A DNA stretch of 64,000 bases, taken from positions 310,001 through 374,000 of the forward strand of contig JAKRSF010000010.1 in the NCBI GenBank assembly GCA_022402445.1, written 5' to 3'. The stretch comes from Cyanobacteriota bacterium (GTDB taxonomy: Bacteria; Cyanobacteriota; Cyanobacteriia; CACIAM-69d). Positions 15,666-24,574 of the stretch are shown here, piece after piece; position 1 is the first letter of the stretch, and each line of letters opens with the position of its first letter. The position numbers were made by a program, and so were the translations under genes. The notes under the pieces are model-generated. The model was not told the DNA's origin and did not search any database. It saw nothing but the letters and a program-made list of their open reading frames with translations.

Positions 15666-16337
15666 CTATGCCTCCCGTTCATCCAGTCGCCGCCAGAGGG
15701 CCGGATCATGAAAATCCGCGATCGCCAGTGTTGCCCCCGCTCCATACAATTGTGCCGCTGGATGGCTGGTGGTGAGGGCGATCGTTTCAATTCCTGCCGC
15801 CACGGCGGAGCGGATCCCGGCGGGGGAGTCTTCAAAGGCGATCGCCTGTTCCGCCGCCACATTCACCCGCTCCAGGGCGATGCGATAGGGGGCTGGATCC
15901 GGTTTGCCCGCCGGACAGTCCTCCGCCAAAATGACTGGCCCTAGGGATTGGAAAGCGCGATCGCCGGCCCCCACCACCGACAGCACCAGTTCCGCATTGG
16001 CCCGTGGGGCATTGGTCACCACCGCCGATCGCCAGCCGCGATCGCCCAGCCGCTGCCACAGCCGATCAAATCCCGCCAACGGTGCCAAGGTTTCCCGCGC
16101 CCAGTCGCGGTAGCACTGTTCCTTGTGATCGCTCAGGGCGGCCCCTTCGGCAACGGATAGCTGGGGCAACAGGTCCGCCACGATTTCTGCATTGGTGCGG
16201 CCACTGATCTGGCGATCGTAGGTGGGCTGATCTAGATCAATGCCAAACTCCGTCAGGATTTGTTTCCAGGCGCGGTAGTGGACCGGATTGCTATCCACCA
16301 GCGTGCCATCGAGATCAAACAACAGGGCGCTCAGCAT
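15666..16337 (-). CDS. HAD-IA phosphatase (beta-phosphoglucomutase/phosphatase-like)
   Basis: This 223-residue protein contains all HAD motifs with standard residues: FDLDGTLVDSN (Asp nucleophile and Asp acid/base), VTNAP (motif II), Lys in CPAGKPDPAPY, and FEDSPAGIRSA (motif IV). A helical cap between motifs I and II gives the subclass IA fold. Such enzymes dephosphorylate small sugar phosphates or nucleotides. The neighbouring HD-NDT gene, 2 bases downstream, makes a nucleotide or deoxyribose phosphate plausible, but the sequence alone does not decide. The ATG at 16337 gives the family N-terminus MLSALLFDLDG. A longer reading would run into a repeat element at 16411-16440. Confidence 0.88.
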   Translation of the reverse strand: MLSALLFDLDGTLVDSNPVHYRAWKQILTEFGIDLDQPTYDRQISGRTNAEIVADLLPQLSVAEGAALSDHKEQCYRDWARETLAPLAGFDRLWQRLGDRGWRSAVVTNAPRANAELVLSVVGAGDRAFQSLGPVILAEDCPAGKPDPAPYRIALERVNVAAEQAIAFEDSPAGIRSAVAAGIETIALTTSHPAAQLYGAGATLAIADFHDPALWRRLDEREA

Positions 16338-16410
16338 CGGGGATTCGTCTAAAAATTCAGGACCAACCCCCAAACTGTAGGCCATGGCCCCGACGATCTC
16401 GCGATCGACC

Positions 16411-16440
16411 CCGTAGGGGCGGGGTTTCCCCGCCCAGCCA
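16411..16440. repeat. GTAGGGG-type REP-like palindrome
   Basis: CCGTAGGGGCGGGGTTTCCC, then CGCCCAGCC. This single half-element of the repeat family described at 40052-40190 sits between the Ca2+/H+ antiporter and HAD genes. Confidence 0.8.
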
Positions 16441-16487
16441 GCCGATGCACAATGCAGCAAGGGTTTTAGCCTGATTGACGACAGAGC

Positions 16488-17615
16488 CTAGGTCGCCACC
16501 GGCAAAAAGAAAAACGTCAGGGCCAGCACCGCATAGGCCGACAGCAGCAGCAGCCCTTCGAGCCAATTGGACTTGCCATCGGAACTAATGGAATTGGCAA
16601 TCAGCACCGAAACCGCCACCGCCACCAGCTCAAACGGCTGAAAACTCAGATCCATCGGCTGCCCAAACACCCAGCCCGCCAGCACCAGCACCGGCGCGAC
16701 GAACAGGGCAATCTGCAAACTCGACCCCAACGCCACCGACACGGACAGGTCCATCTTGTTCTTCATGGCCACCGTCACCGCCGTGGCGTGCTCCGCCGCG
16801 TTGCCAATGATCGGCAGCAAAATCACCCCGGTGAACAGGTCCGTCAGGCCCAACTGCTCCGTCGCCACCTCCAGGGACTTCACCAGCAGTTCCGACTCGA
16901 CGGCAACGAGAACCGTCGCCCCCAGCAGGATCCCCGTCCATAGCCAGAGGTTGGGTTTTTCGTGGCCCCCTTCCCCGTGGCCCCCTTCCGCGATCGCGCC
17001 CCCCTCCGGCACCATCTCATCCACCACCGCCGCCTCATAGAGATAGGCGTGGGTTTTCATGGAAAACAGCAGCGTCATGGCATAGACCGCCATCAGCACC
17101 ACCGCCACCGCCGTGGACAGGTTCCGCAAAATCTCCGGCGCAACGCCGACGGAACTGAAATTCATGGCCGTGGGCAGCAGCAGGGCAATCACCGCCAAAT
17201 TCATCAGGGAGGCGTTCATGCGGGCGGCATCGGGCTTAAAGACCTGTTCCTTAAACCGCAGGCCCCCCAAAAACATCGCCAGCCCCATCACCAGCAGCAG
17301 ATTGCCGATGATCGACCCGGTGAGGCTGGCCTTGACGACGCCCACGTAGCCTTCCTTGAGGGCGACGATCGCCACGATCAATTCCGTCGCATTACCAAAC
17401 GTGGCATTGAGCAACCCCCCGAGGGACGGCCCCGCCATGCCCGCAATTTCCTCCGTCGCGGTGCCCATCCAGGCCGCTAGGGGTACGATCGCCAGGGCCG
17501 CCGCCCCAAAAATCAGCAGGGCATCCCACTCCAGCCACTCCGCCGCGATCGAGAGGGGCACAAAAATCAGCAGTCCAAAGAAGATTAGATTTTTGACGAT
17601 TCCGGAACCATTCAT
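16488..17615 (-). CDS. Calcium/proton antiporter, CaCA superfamily (CAX)
   Basis: This 375-residue membrane protein has about eleven hydrophobic segments. Both internal cation-binding repeats of the CAX family are visible: GNATELIVAIVALKEG (first half) and GNAAEHATAVTVAMKNKMD (second half). They carry the paired acidic residues that bind Ca2+. An acidic, His/Gly-rich cytoplasmic loop (GGAIAEGGHGEGGHE) separates the halves, as usual. It should export Ca2+ (or another divalent cation) in exchange for protons. The start at 17615 (MNGSGIVKN) is chosen because upstream in-frame sequence is not membrane-protein-like. No regulatory motif seen. Confidence 0.93.
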   Translation of the reverse strand: MNGSGIVKNLIFFGLLIFVPLSIAAEWLEWDALLIFGAAALAIVPLAAWMGTATEEIAGMAGPSLGGLLNATFGNATELIVAIVALKEGYVGVVKASLTGSIIGNLLLVMGLAMFLGGLRFKEQVFKPDAARMNASLMNLAVIALLLPTAMNFSSVGVAPEILRNLSTAVAVVLMAVYAMTLLFSMKTHAYLYEAAVVDEMVPEGGAIAEGGHGEGGHEKPNLWLWTGILLGATVLVAVESELLVKSLEVATEQLGLTDLFTGVILLPIIGNAAEHATAVTVAMKNKMDLSVSVALGSSLQIALFVAPVLVLAGWVFGQPMDLSFQPFELVAVAVSVLIANSISSDGKSNWLEGLLLLSAYAVLALTFFFLPVAT

Positions 17616-17703
17616 CAGGGCATTTCCCAGGGTGAAGTCAAGGGCTACTCCACCGTATTGTCGGGGAGAGTGTGGATCGCTGTAGACAATCCTGATCGCC
17701 GTT

Positions 17704-18114
17704 CTAGCGGTCGGATTCATCCATGTCAATAACGAAGGCTTCCGCTTCGATCTCCACCAGCAGGGCCGGATCAATCAAGGCCCGGACTTCGACCATACTC
17801 GTCGCTGGACGGATGGCCCCAAAGACTGATCCATGGGCACGGCCCACCGCTTCCCAGTCGGCGGCGATGTTCACGACGTAGATGCGGGTTCGCACCACGT
17901 CCCCTAGGCAAGCGCCTGCCTTGAGGAGGGCCGCTTCAATGTTGTTGAGGGCCTGAATCGTTTGGGCGTAGGGGTCGTCTCGCCCGAGAATTTCTCCGGT
18001 TCCCGTGGTGGCCGTGGTGCCCGAGACCCAGATGTGGCGGCCTATGCGGACTGCGCGAGAGTAGCCAACGATGGGTTCCCAGGGGGCTCCACTCGAAAAG
18101 TTGTTGCGCTCCAT
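17704..18114 (-). CDS. RidA family protein (YjgF/YER057c/UK114)
   Basis: This 136-residue member of the RidA superfamily has the conserved start [15 protein letters not shown] and VSGTTATT, the Arg in [10 protein letters not shown] that binds carboxylates, and the C-terminal VEIEAEAFV with the conserved Glu. Archetypal RidA deaminates reactive enamine/imine intermediates. The presence of [11 protein letters not shown] suggests the subgroup typified by Rid4-Rid7, whose activity is less certain. Its length and start (ATG at 18114) fit the family. It is transcribed away from the GH57 gene. Confidence 0.85.
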   Translation of the reverse strand: MERNNFSSGAPWEPIVGYSRAVRIGRHIWVSGTTATTGTGEILGRDDPYAQTIQALNNIEAALLKAGACLGDVVRTRIYVVNIAADWEAVGRAHGSVFGAIRPATSMVEVRALIDPALLVEIEAEAFVIDMDESDR

Positions 18115-18404
18115 GCGGGCCTCCGGGGGGCTCTGGACAGTTCGATTTACCCTGAGGCTACGTCCTCCGGGGCCGATGGGGGAGAACCAGGAAAATTTCA
18201 GTGGGCGGGCGGGCGATCGCGGGGGCCTCGAACCATGAAGTTTTGTGGCAGTTTAGCGCCCTCCGGCGGGGATCAAGGGAGTTTGCTACCGTGGGGGCGA
18301 CTGGGGCCGACTGGGGGGGAGCCGATGGCCCAATAGCCCCGAGGGCCGCCCTAAATGCCAGCCCTTGCCCCCTGCCCCAGCGTTCTTTAGCTTTTCTTTG
18401 ACCT

Positions 18405-21173
18405 ATGACGGTTTCTGCGAATCGTTCAGCGGACGGTAGCGCCCTCGATCGGCCCCTTGGGGCGGCGGATCTGGCCCTGGCCCTTGGGTCATCGGGCTCC
18501 GGGGCGGGGCTGGCGAGTTCCCAATCTCCCCCGGCGACGGCCCAGCAAATGGCGGACTGGTGGGCGATCGCCACGGGCAACGAAGCGCCGACGGGGGTGC
18601 ATGTGGTGGTCCACGGGCATTTTTATCAGCCGCCCCGGGAAAATCCCTACCTGGAAACGGTGGTGCGTCAGCCCAGCGCCGCCCCCTGCCATGACTGGAA
18701 TGAGCGGGTCCATCGGGAATGCTATCGCCCCAATGCCTTCGCGCGGCTGTTCAACGATCGCGGCAACCTGGTGGGCATTGTCAATACGTTTGAGTTCATG
18801 AGCTTCAATGTGGGGCCGACGCTGATGAGTTGGCTGGAGCGCCATGATCCGCGCACCTACCAGCGCATCCTCCAGGCCGATCGCCGCAGTTGTGACCGGT
18901 TGGCGGGCTGCGGCAACGCGATCGCCCAGGTCTATAACCACATCATCATGCCCCTGGCGAGCGATCGCGATAAGCGGACCCAGGTGCGGTGGGGGGTGGC
19001 GGACTTCCGGGCGCGCTTTGGCCGCGATCCCCAGGGGCTGTGGCTGGCGGAGGCGGCGGTGGACTACGCCACGCTGGAGGTGCTGGCGGACGAGGGCATT
19101 GAATTTATCATTTTGGCCCCGTCCCAGGCGTTGCGCTGTCGGCCTTTGCCCACGGAGGATGCCCCGGAACCGGAGTGGCTGGAGGTGGGCGGCGGCCAGA
19201 TCGACCCGACCCAGCCCTACCGCTGCTACCTACCCCAGGGGGAAACGGGCAGCGATCGCCACGTTGATCTGTTTTTCTATGACGGCCCCATTTCCGGCGA
19301 GATTGGCTTTGGGGATGTGCTGATTTCGTCGGAAACCTTCGCGGCGCGGATCGGGCAGGCGGTGCGGGGCGATCGCGACACCCAGGTGATTTCCCTGGCG
19401 ACGGACGGCGAAACCTTCGGCCACCACAAAAAAGATAAGGAAAAATGCTTGGCCTACGCCCTCATCGCCGAATTTCCCAAGCGGGGCTGGCTGCCGAGCA
19501 ATTTTGCCTACTATCTCCACCAAAATCCCCCCACCTGGGAGGTGCAAATCAAACCCGTCACCGCCTGGAGCTGTATGCACGGGGTCGATCGCTGGCAGGA
19601 TGACTGCGGCTGTGGGGGCGGCGGCGAGTGGCACCAGCGCTGGCGCAAACCCCTGCGGGAAACCCTGGACTGGCTGCGCGATCGCTTGGCGGCCCTGTTC
19701 GAGACCCAGGGGCGGGAGTATTTCCGCGATCCCTGGGCGGCGCGGGATGCCTATGGGGATGTGATCCGCGATCGCACCCGCACGGACGAGTTTTTAGCCG
19801 ATCATCAGGGGCGATCGCTCACGGCCAAGGAGCGGGTTTTAGCCTTGCAACTGCTGGAAATGCAGCGCTATGGCCTGCTGATGTTCACGAGCTGCGGCTG
19901 GTTTTTTGAGGAACTGTCCCGGCCCGAGGGCACGCAAATTCTGCGCTATGCGGGGCGGGCCATGGAGTTGGCGGCGGAGGTAACCGGCATCTCCCTGGAG
20001 CAGGAATTTATTAAACGGCTCGAAGATGCCCCGAGCAATGTGCCGGAGTATGGCGACGGGGCGACGATCTATCAAAAGCTGGTGGTGAGCGATCGCGTGA
20101 CCCTCGAACAGGTGGCCGCCGCCTACGCGATCGAGTCCCTCCTGGGGGGCAATGCCCGTCAGCAGCCAATCTATTGCTACCAGGCCAATTTGCAGGACTA
20201 TCGCCTCCAGCGCATGGGGGATTTAGCGTTGGCGGTGGGCCATCTGGAACTCACCTCGGACATTACCCAGGAAACCACCGCCTTCACCGTGGCGGTCCTG
20301 CATCTGGGGGGCTGGGATTTCCACGGGCGCATCGAGCCCTTCCGCAGCCGCCTGCACTACACCCAAACGAAGGAAAAGCTGTTCGCCGCGATCGCCCAGG
20401 CCAGCACCGCCAGCGCCGTCCTCACCCTCAATCGGGAATTGACCGGCCCCTGCTTTGGCCTCGATGATCTGTTTTGTGAGGATCGCCAGCGCATTACTAA
20501 ATTGCTGTTGCGGGACACCCTGGCGGGGCTCGATCGCCTCTACGATCGCGTCTACCGCAACAATTACGGCGTCCTGCTCGGGTTCAATCGCGACGAGCTG
20601 CCCGTACCCCAGGAATTGCAGGTGGCGGCGGACATTTCCCTGGGTCAGCGGGCGATCGCGGCCTTCGAGGCCCTAGAGCGGGATTTGAGTGACCCGAGGG
20701 GCAGTGATCTCCTGTTGCGGAACGGCCACCTGGCGGAGTTGGAGGCGATCGCCGATGAGGCCGCCCGACTCCACTGCACGCTCAACCTCACGGCGGCGCG
20801 GCCCCACGGGGAACGGGCGATCGCCACCCTGGTGAATCGATTGCTGGCGGCGAGTCAGGGGGCGATCGCGGCCCTCGAAACCGATCACCCCCTCCCGGAG
20901 GTGCCGCCGATCCACCTGGAGGAATTGGACGCGGTGGAACGGCTCGTGGAATTGGGCGATCGCTTTGGCCTGGACCTGTGGCTAGAGCCGTCCCAGGAAC
21001 AGTGGTTCAGCTACCTCCACGGGGAACTGATCCCCACCGGCCTGCCGCTGCTGGGGCCGCGCGATCGCCGAAGCGCCACCTGGGGGGCCACCGTCAGCCT
21101 GCTGCGCCAAACGGTCCAGCGGCTCGGGGCATCCCTGAAGGTGGAAGTGACCCCCATCTTGATGTCGTTGTGA
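18405..21173 (+). CDS. Glycoside hydrolase family 57-like protein with DUF3536
   Basis: The protein has 922 residues. Residues 65-400 form a GH57-type catalytic barrel: VVHGHFYQPPRENPYLE near the start, QGLWLAEAAVDY with the candidate nucleophile Glu, and SLATDGETFGHHKK with the candidate acid/base Asp. The C-terminal half (about 480-900) is the DUF3536 region characteristic of large GH57 proteins in cyanobacteria and proteobacteria. A conserved HGVDRWQDDCGC segment carries clustered Cys. GH57 enzymes act on alpha-glucans, so a role in glycogen or polysaccharide metabolism is likely, but the substrate of DUF3536 proteins is not known to me. The ATG at 18405 is used; the first 60 residues are disordered Ala/Gly-rich and may be dispensable. 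Confidence 0.9.
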   Translation: MTVSANRSADGSALDRPLGAADLALALGSSGSGAGLASSQSPPATAQQMADWWAIATGNEAPTGVHVVVHGHFYQPPRENPYLETVVRQPSAAPCHDWNERVHRECYRPNAFARLFNDRGNLVGIVNTFEFMSFNVGPTLMSWLERHDPRTYQRILQADRRSCDRLAGCGNAIAQVYNHIIMPLASDRDKRTQVRWGVADFRARFGRDPQGLWLAEAAVDYATLEVLADEGIEFIILAPSQALRCRPLPTEDAPEPEWLEVGGGQIDPTQPYRCYLPQGETGSDRHVDLFFYDGPISGEIGFGDVLISSETFAARIGQAVRGDRDTQVISLATDGETFGHHKKDKEKCLAYALIAEFPKRGWLPSNFAYYLHQNPPTWEVQIKPVTAWSCMHGVDRWQDDCGCGGGGEWHQRWRKPLRETLDWLRDRLAALFETQGREYFRDPWAARDAYGDVIRDRTRTDEFLADHQGRSLTAKERVLALQLLEMQRYGLLMFTSCGWFFEELSRPEGTQILRYAGRAMELAAEVTGISLEQEFIKRLEDAPSNVPEYGDGATIYQKLVVSDRVTLEQVAAAYAIESLLGGNARQQPIYCYQANLQDYRLQRMGDLALAVGHLELTSDITQETTAFTVAVLHLGGWDFHGRIEPFRSRLHYTQTKEKLFAAIAQASTASAVLTLNRELTGPCFGLDDLFCEDRQRITKLLLRDTLAGLDRLYDRVYRNNYGVLLGFNRDELPVPQELQVAADISLGQRAIAAFEALERDLSDPRGSDLLLRNGHLAELEAIADEAARLHCTLNLTAARPHGERAIATLVNRLLAASQGAIAALETDHPLPEVPPIHLEELDAVERLVELGDRFGLDLWLEPSQEQWFSYLHGELIPTGLPLLGPRDRRSATWGATVSLLRQTVQRLGASLKVEVTPILMSL

Positions 21174-21191
21174 GGTTGTATAAAACGTCCC

Positions 21192-21710
21192 ATGTTTCCC
21201 CCCAGCGTCTCCCTAGGGTTGCGGCGTGGGGCCTTGGCCGCCGCGATCGCCCTGCTGACCCCGATGATCCACAGCAACCCTAGCTGGGCCACCGACGACG
21301 ACGCCCCCGCCCCCCGGCCCCAATGTTTCGACGGCGAGGCGATCGCCACGGACGCCGACATCCGCCAGGACGACCTCACCGCCCCCAGCCTGTGGTTCAC
21401 CCGTGACCTCTTCGGGCGCAAGGTCGTTCACCATTGGCGCGTCTATGGATCCGATGGCCCGCGATCGCCCCAGGTGGACGTGGTGGTGAACCAACAAATG
21501 TGGAGAACCCTCGAATACCTCGGCCAGTACGACTTTCTGAGCGAATTTGGCCGTGTCGCCCACCAATACGGCTACAGCGTCCGCATCTGCAACTTTCGCG
21601 GCGATATCCTCGGTTCCCATGCCTGCACCAGCAACGGCGACGAAACGGACTGCCATCTCTACCTACCCGGTGGCGTCTCCGCGCGATCGCGCCCAGAACT
21701 CTTCTTCTAG
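21192..21710 (+). CDS. Secreted hypothetical protein with four conserved-looking cysteines
   Basis: This 172-residue protein has an N-terminal signal peptide (basic RR at 11-12, hydrophobic ALAAAIALLTPMI, predicted cleavage near SWA-TDD at about 33). The mature part is acidic at first, then beta-rich (VVHHWRVYGSDG, QVDVVVNQQMWRTLEYLGQYDFL). It has four Cys (in PQCFDGE, VRICNF, HACTS, DCHLY) that could form two disulfides. The family is reminiscent of cyanobacterial periplasmic proteins of unknown function. It begins 18 bases after the GH57 stop codon, so the two are probably cotranscribed. Confidence 0.7.
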   Translation: MFPPSVSLGLRRGALAAAIALLTPMIHSNPSWATDDDAPAPRPQCFDGEAIATDADIRQDDLTAPSLWFTRDLFGRKVVHHWRVYGSDGPRSPQVDVVVNQQMWRTLEYLGQYDFLSEFGRVAHQYGYSVRICNFRGDILGSHACTSNGDETDCHLYLPGGVSARSRPELFF

Positions 21711-21727
21711 ACAGCCAGGAAAACGCC

Positions 21728-21823
21728 GTATGGTCGGGGTTTCCCCGCCCAGCCCTCGTCATCCCTGATGGTCCCCAGGTTGAACGGGTTTGGGGCGATC
21801 GCTTGGGAGACCCAACCCCTACG
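21728..21823. repeat. Composite REPIN-like element in a convergent gap
   Basis: The left end GTATGGTCGGGGTTTCCCCG, then CCCAGCCC, is a slightly decayed GC-type half. The right end TTGGGAGACCCAACCCCTAC, then GG, is the TTGGG-type half in inverse orientation. Together they are a reversed copy of the composite at 40052-40190. It lies between the stop codons of two convergent genes. Confidence 0.7.
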
Positions 21824-21882
21824 GTGACGGAATTGATGACATGCTCTAGCCCCCAGAGGTTTTCTGGGGAATTCAGGGTTCA

Positions 21883-22779
21883 TTAAGCGTGCTTACTGCC
21901 GTCCGGCATAATCGCCTCATCAAAATTCGCCCCCTCCAGATTCGCCGACCACAGGTTCGCCTTGTGCAAATTCGCCCCCTCCAGGTTCGCCCCCAGGAAA
22001 TTCGCCTCCCTTAGGTTCGCCATACTCAAATTACTTAAACTTAAATTGGCGCGGGTTAGATCCGCCTGACTCAGGGTCACCTCTCGCAGATCCGCCTCCT
22101 TGAGAATCGTGTCGTGGAGCTTGGCGGTATAGAGATTCGCGCCGATGAGGTTCGCGCCGATCAGCGTCGCCTCCGATAGATCCGTCCCCATCAGGCTTGC
22201 CATGCAAAGGTTCGCCAGACTCATATTGGCCAGACACAGGTTGGCGCGGTAGAGGTTGGCCCCCACCATATTGGCCATGCACAGGATCGACAGGCTCAGG
22301 TTCGCTTCCCGCAGGTTGGCCTCCCGCAGGTCCGTCATGCAGAGGTTGGCTTCCCGCAGGTCCGCCTTACTAAAGTCCGCCTCGCGCATCCGCACACTTT
22401 TGAGCATGGCGGTGTAGAGGTTGGCTTCCCGCAGGTCGGCGCGGCTCAGGTCCGACTGGCGCACGGTGGTCATGCACAGGTCCGCTTGGCGCAGGCTGGC
22501 TTCCCGCAGGTCCACCTGGTTGAGGGTGGCTTCGCGGAGGTTGACGTGGCTGAGGTTGGCGGTGTAGAGGTTGGCCTTGCGGATGTTGGCCTTGTGGAGG
22601 TTGGCCCGTTCGAGGTTGGCCATGCACAGGTCAGCGCGGCTCAAGTCCATGTGGTTGAGGGCCGCGCCGCTGAGTTCGGCTTCGCGTAGGTTGGGCTCGA
22701 TCGCGGGATTGGCGCGCCGCCATCGGTTCCAAACCTCTGCCCCCTGTTGAATGAGAGCGAGGTGCTCCGGGTTTGCCAT
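21883..22779 (-). CDS. Pentapeptide-repeat protein with recurring Leu-Cys-Met positions
   Basis: In this 298-residue protein almost all of residues 28-290 are tandem pentapeptides of the A(D/N)LXX type, about 50 units, which should fold as a right-handed quadrilateral beta-helix. Several registers read (A)DLCM or (A)NLCM (for example ADLCMANL, ANLCMTDL, ANLCMASL), which would stack Cys and Met side chains along one face. There is no signal peptide, and the N-terminus MANPEHLALIQQGAEVWNRW is a short helical cap common in cyanobacterial pentapeptide proteins. Function unknown; DNA mimicry or scaffolding is known for some members. The start is the ATG at 22779. Confidence 0.9.
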   Translation of the reverse strand: MANPEHLALIQQGAEVWNRWRRANPAIEPNLREAELSGAALNHMDLSRADLCMANLERANLHKANIRKANLYTANLSHVNLREATLNQVDLREASLRQADLCMTTVRQSDLSRADLREANLYTAMLKSVRMREADFSKADLREANLCMTDLREANLREANLSLSILCMANMVGANLYRANLCLANMSLANLCMASLMGTDLSEATLIGANLIGANLYTAKLHDTILKEADLREVTLSQADLTRANLSLSNLSMANLREANFLGANLEGANLHKANLWSANLEGANFDEAIMPDGSKHA

Positions 22780-23598
22780 TACTGGACCTTGCGCCTAAAT
22801 AGGGCTTACGTACAAGGATATCAAGAAGGTTTGGTGGGGAACGGGGGTAGAAGCCCTAATTGACGGGCTGGGGCGGATGGGTGCGGTTTTGGGGGTGGGG
22901 GTGAGGGCCTGGGGAATTGTAGCAATTTGTCCGGGGGGGCGCGATCGCGGTGGGTAAACCGATTTCAGTAGATGCACCCTGACGAAATTTTCCTCGGCTT
23001 TGGCTGGGGATTTTTTTTGCTGATTTTTGCTGGATGGTGCTTTGGCGGGGGCGGGGGGCGATGTGGGCTCATTTTTTGCCCTAGGTTCCGGGGGAGGGCG
23101 ATCGCGGCGAGTAAACCAAATCCAGTAGATGCACCCTGACGAATTTTCCTCGGCTTTGGCTGGGGATTTTTTTTGCTGATTTTTGCTGGATGGGGCTTTG
23201 GCGGGGGCGAGGGGTGATGTGGGCTCATTTTTTGCCCTAGGTTCCGGGGGAGGGCGATCGCGGGGGGTAAACCGATTTCAGTAGATGCACCCTGACGAAT
23301 TTTCCCCGGCTTTGGCTGGGGATTTTTTTGGATCCTATGGCCCCGATCGCCCCATCCCATTGCTGCACCGATCCTCCTGATCTCACCGCGATCGCCCCGT
23401 AGGAATTAGCTAAAGACAGGCTTCCCCCGAGCGAAGCGCGATCGCCCCATCGGAGCCCCGCGCGATCGCCCCTGGTCGGCCCGTGAGGTGTGAGCGGTTA
23501 ACAAAACGAGAAGGCCAGAAACCGGGTTTCCCCAAAAACTCGGTTTTTGTGCTGAAGGAACATGGCACCATAGAGCGAACCTCCTTAACCCCGTCGCC
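22780..23598. other. Long divergent intergenic region containing the tandem array
   Basis: This is 819 bases between divergent genes. It holds the tandem array (22937-23331) and, outside it, no supported gene. A minus-strand frame across the array repeats a Lys/Pro-rich unit but is broken by the single-base insertion and lacks a credible start. The last 190 bases contain GCGATCGC sites and the leader of the aminopeptidase gene. Confidence 0.6.
22937..23331. repeat. 156-157-bp tandem repeat, about 2.5 units, each with a hairpin plus T-tract
   Basis: The marker CAGTAGATGCACCCT starts at 22966, 23123 and 23279, giving spacings of 157 and 156 bases. Each unit begins near a GCGATCGC site with GTAAACC and passes CAGTAGATGCACCCTGACG. 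It then has a hairpin (C)CTCGGC-TTTG-GCTGGGG followed by seven or eight Ts, a second T-tract (TGATTTTTGCTGG), and GATGTGGGCTCATTTTTTGC. The third unit stops after the hairpin. Units differ by a few substitutions and one single-base insertion. The array lies in the gap between the divergent pentapeptide gene and the aminopeptidase gene. Confidence 0.9.
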
Positions 23599-24546
23599 AT
23601 GGACGTTCTCTTCAGCCCCATCGAACCCTACCGGCGCGACTACCTGGCCGTGAGCGATCGCCACACCCTCTATTTCGAGGAATGCGGCAATCCCAACGGC
23701 AAACCCCTCGTCTTCCTGCATGGGGGACCGGGCGGCGGGCTCCAAACGGGCTACCGGCAATACTTTGACCCCAAACGCTGGCGCGTCGTCCTCTTCGAGC
23801 AGCGCGGCTGTGGCCGCAGCACCCCCCACGCGGACCTGACGGACAACACCACCTGGGATCTCGTCGCCGACATCGAAAAACTGCGCACCCACCTGGGCAT
23901 CGATCAATGGTTCGTCCTGGGGGGCAGTTGGGGCAGCACCCTCGCCCTGGCCTACGCGGAAACCCACCCGGAGCGCTGTCTGGGCCTGATTTTGCGGGGC
24001 ATTTTCATGCTGCGCCGCCAGGAAATCCACTGGTTCTACCAGGAGGGGGCCAGCCATATCTTTCCCGACGCCTGGGAGCATTATCTTGCGCCAATTCCGC
24101 CGGAGGAGCGGGGGGATCTGGTGGCGGCCTACTATCGCCGTTTGACGGACCCGGATCCCGCCGTGCGCCACGAGGCTGCTCGGGCCTGGGCCATTTGGGA
24201 AGGCAGCACCAGTCAACTGATCCCCGATCGCGATGCGAAGGATCGGTTTGGGGAGGTGAGTTTTGCGGAGGCGTTTGCCCGCATTGAGTGCCACTACTTC
24301 GTCAATGGGGGATTTTTTGATCGCGATGACTACCTGCTGCACCACGTTGATCGCATCCGCCACCTACCGGCGGTGATTGTCCAGGGGCGCTATGACATGG
24401 TGTGCCCCATGCGATCGGCCTGGGATTTGCACCGGGCGTGGCCGGAGGCGGAGTTTCAGATCATTCCCAATGCGGGCCATTCCATGGGGGAGTTGGGCAT
24501 TACGAAGGCGCTGTTGGGGGCGGTGGAGCGGTTCTCGAAACTGTAG
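23599..24546 (+). CDS. pip: Prolyl aminopeptidase (proline iminopeptidase)
   Basis: The enzyme releases N-terminal proline from peptides in the cytoplasm. The 315-residue alpha/beta hydrolase has the oxyanion region HGGPGGG, the nucleophile Ser in GGSWGSTLAL, the Asp in QGRYDMVCP and the His in NAGHSMGE. The family signature also shows in LFEQRGCGRSTPH. Length and all catalytic residues match family S33. The first ATG (MDVLFSPIEPY) fits the known N-terminus. Confidence 0.94.
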   Translation: MDVLFSPIEPYRRDYLAVSDRHTLYFEECGNPNGKPLVFLHGGPGGGLQTGYRQYFDPKRWRVVLFEQRGCGRSTPHADLTDNTTWDLVADIEKLRTHLGIDQWFVLGGSWGSTLALAYAETHPERCLGLILRGIFMLRRQEIHWFYQEGASHIFPDAWEHYLAPIPPEERGDLVAAYYRRLTDPDPAVRHEAARAWAIWEGSTSQLIPDRDAKDRFGEVSFAEAFARIECHYFVNGGFFDRDDYLLHHVDRIRHLPAVIVQGRYDMVCPMRSAWDLHRAWPEAEFQIIPNAGHSMGELGITKALLGAVERFSKL

Positions 24547-24574
24547 GGAAGGGTCCACCGCGATCGCGCCGATC

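Noticed and set aside
22965-23360. Minus-strand Lys/Pro-rich repeat protein across the tandem array
   Set aside because: It looks periodic only because the DNA is tandemly repeated; the single-base insertion breaks the frame at the third unit and there is no ribosome-binding site.
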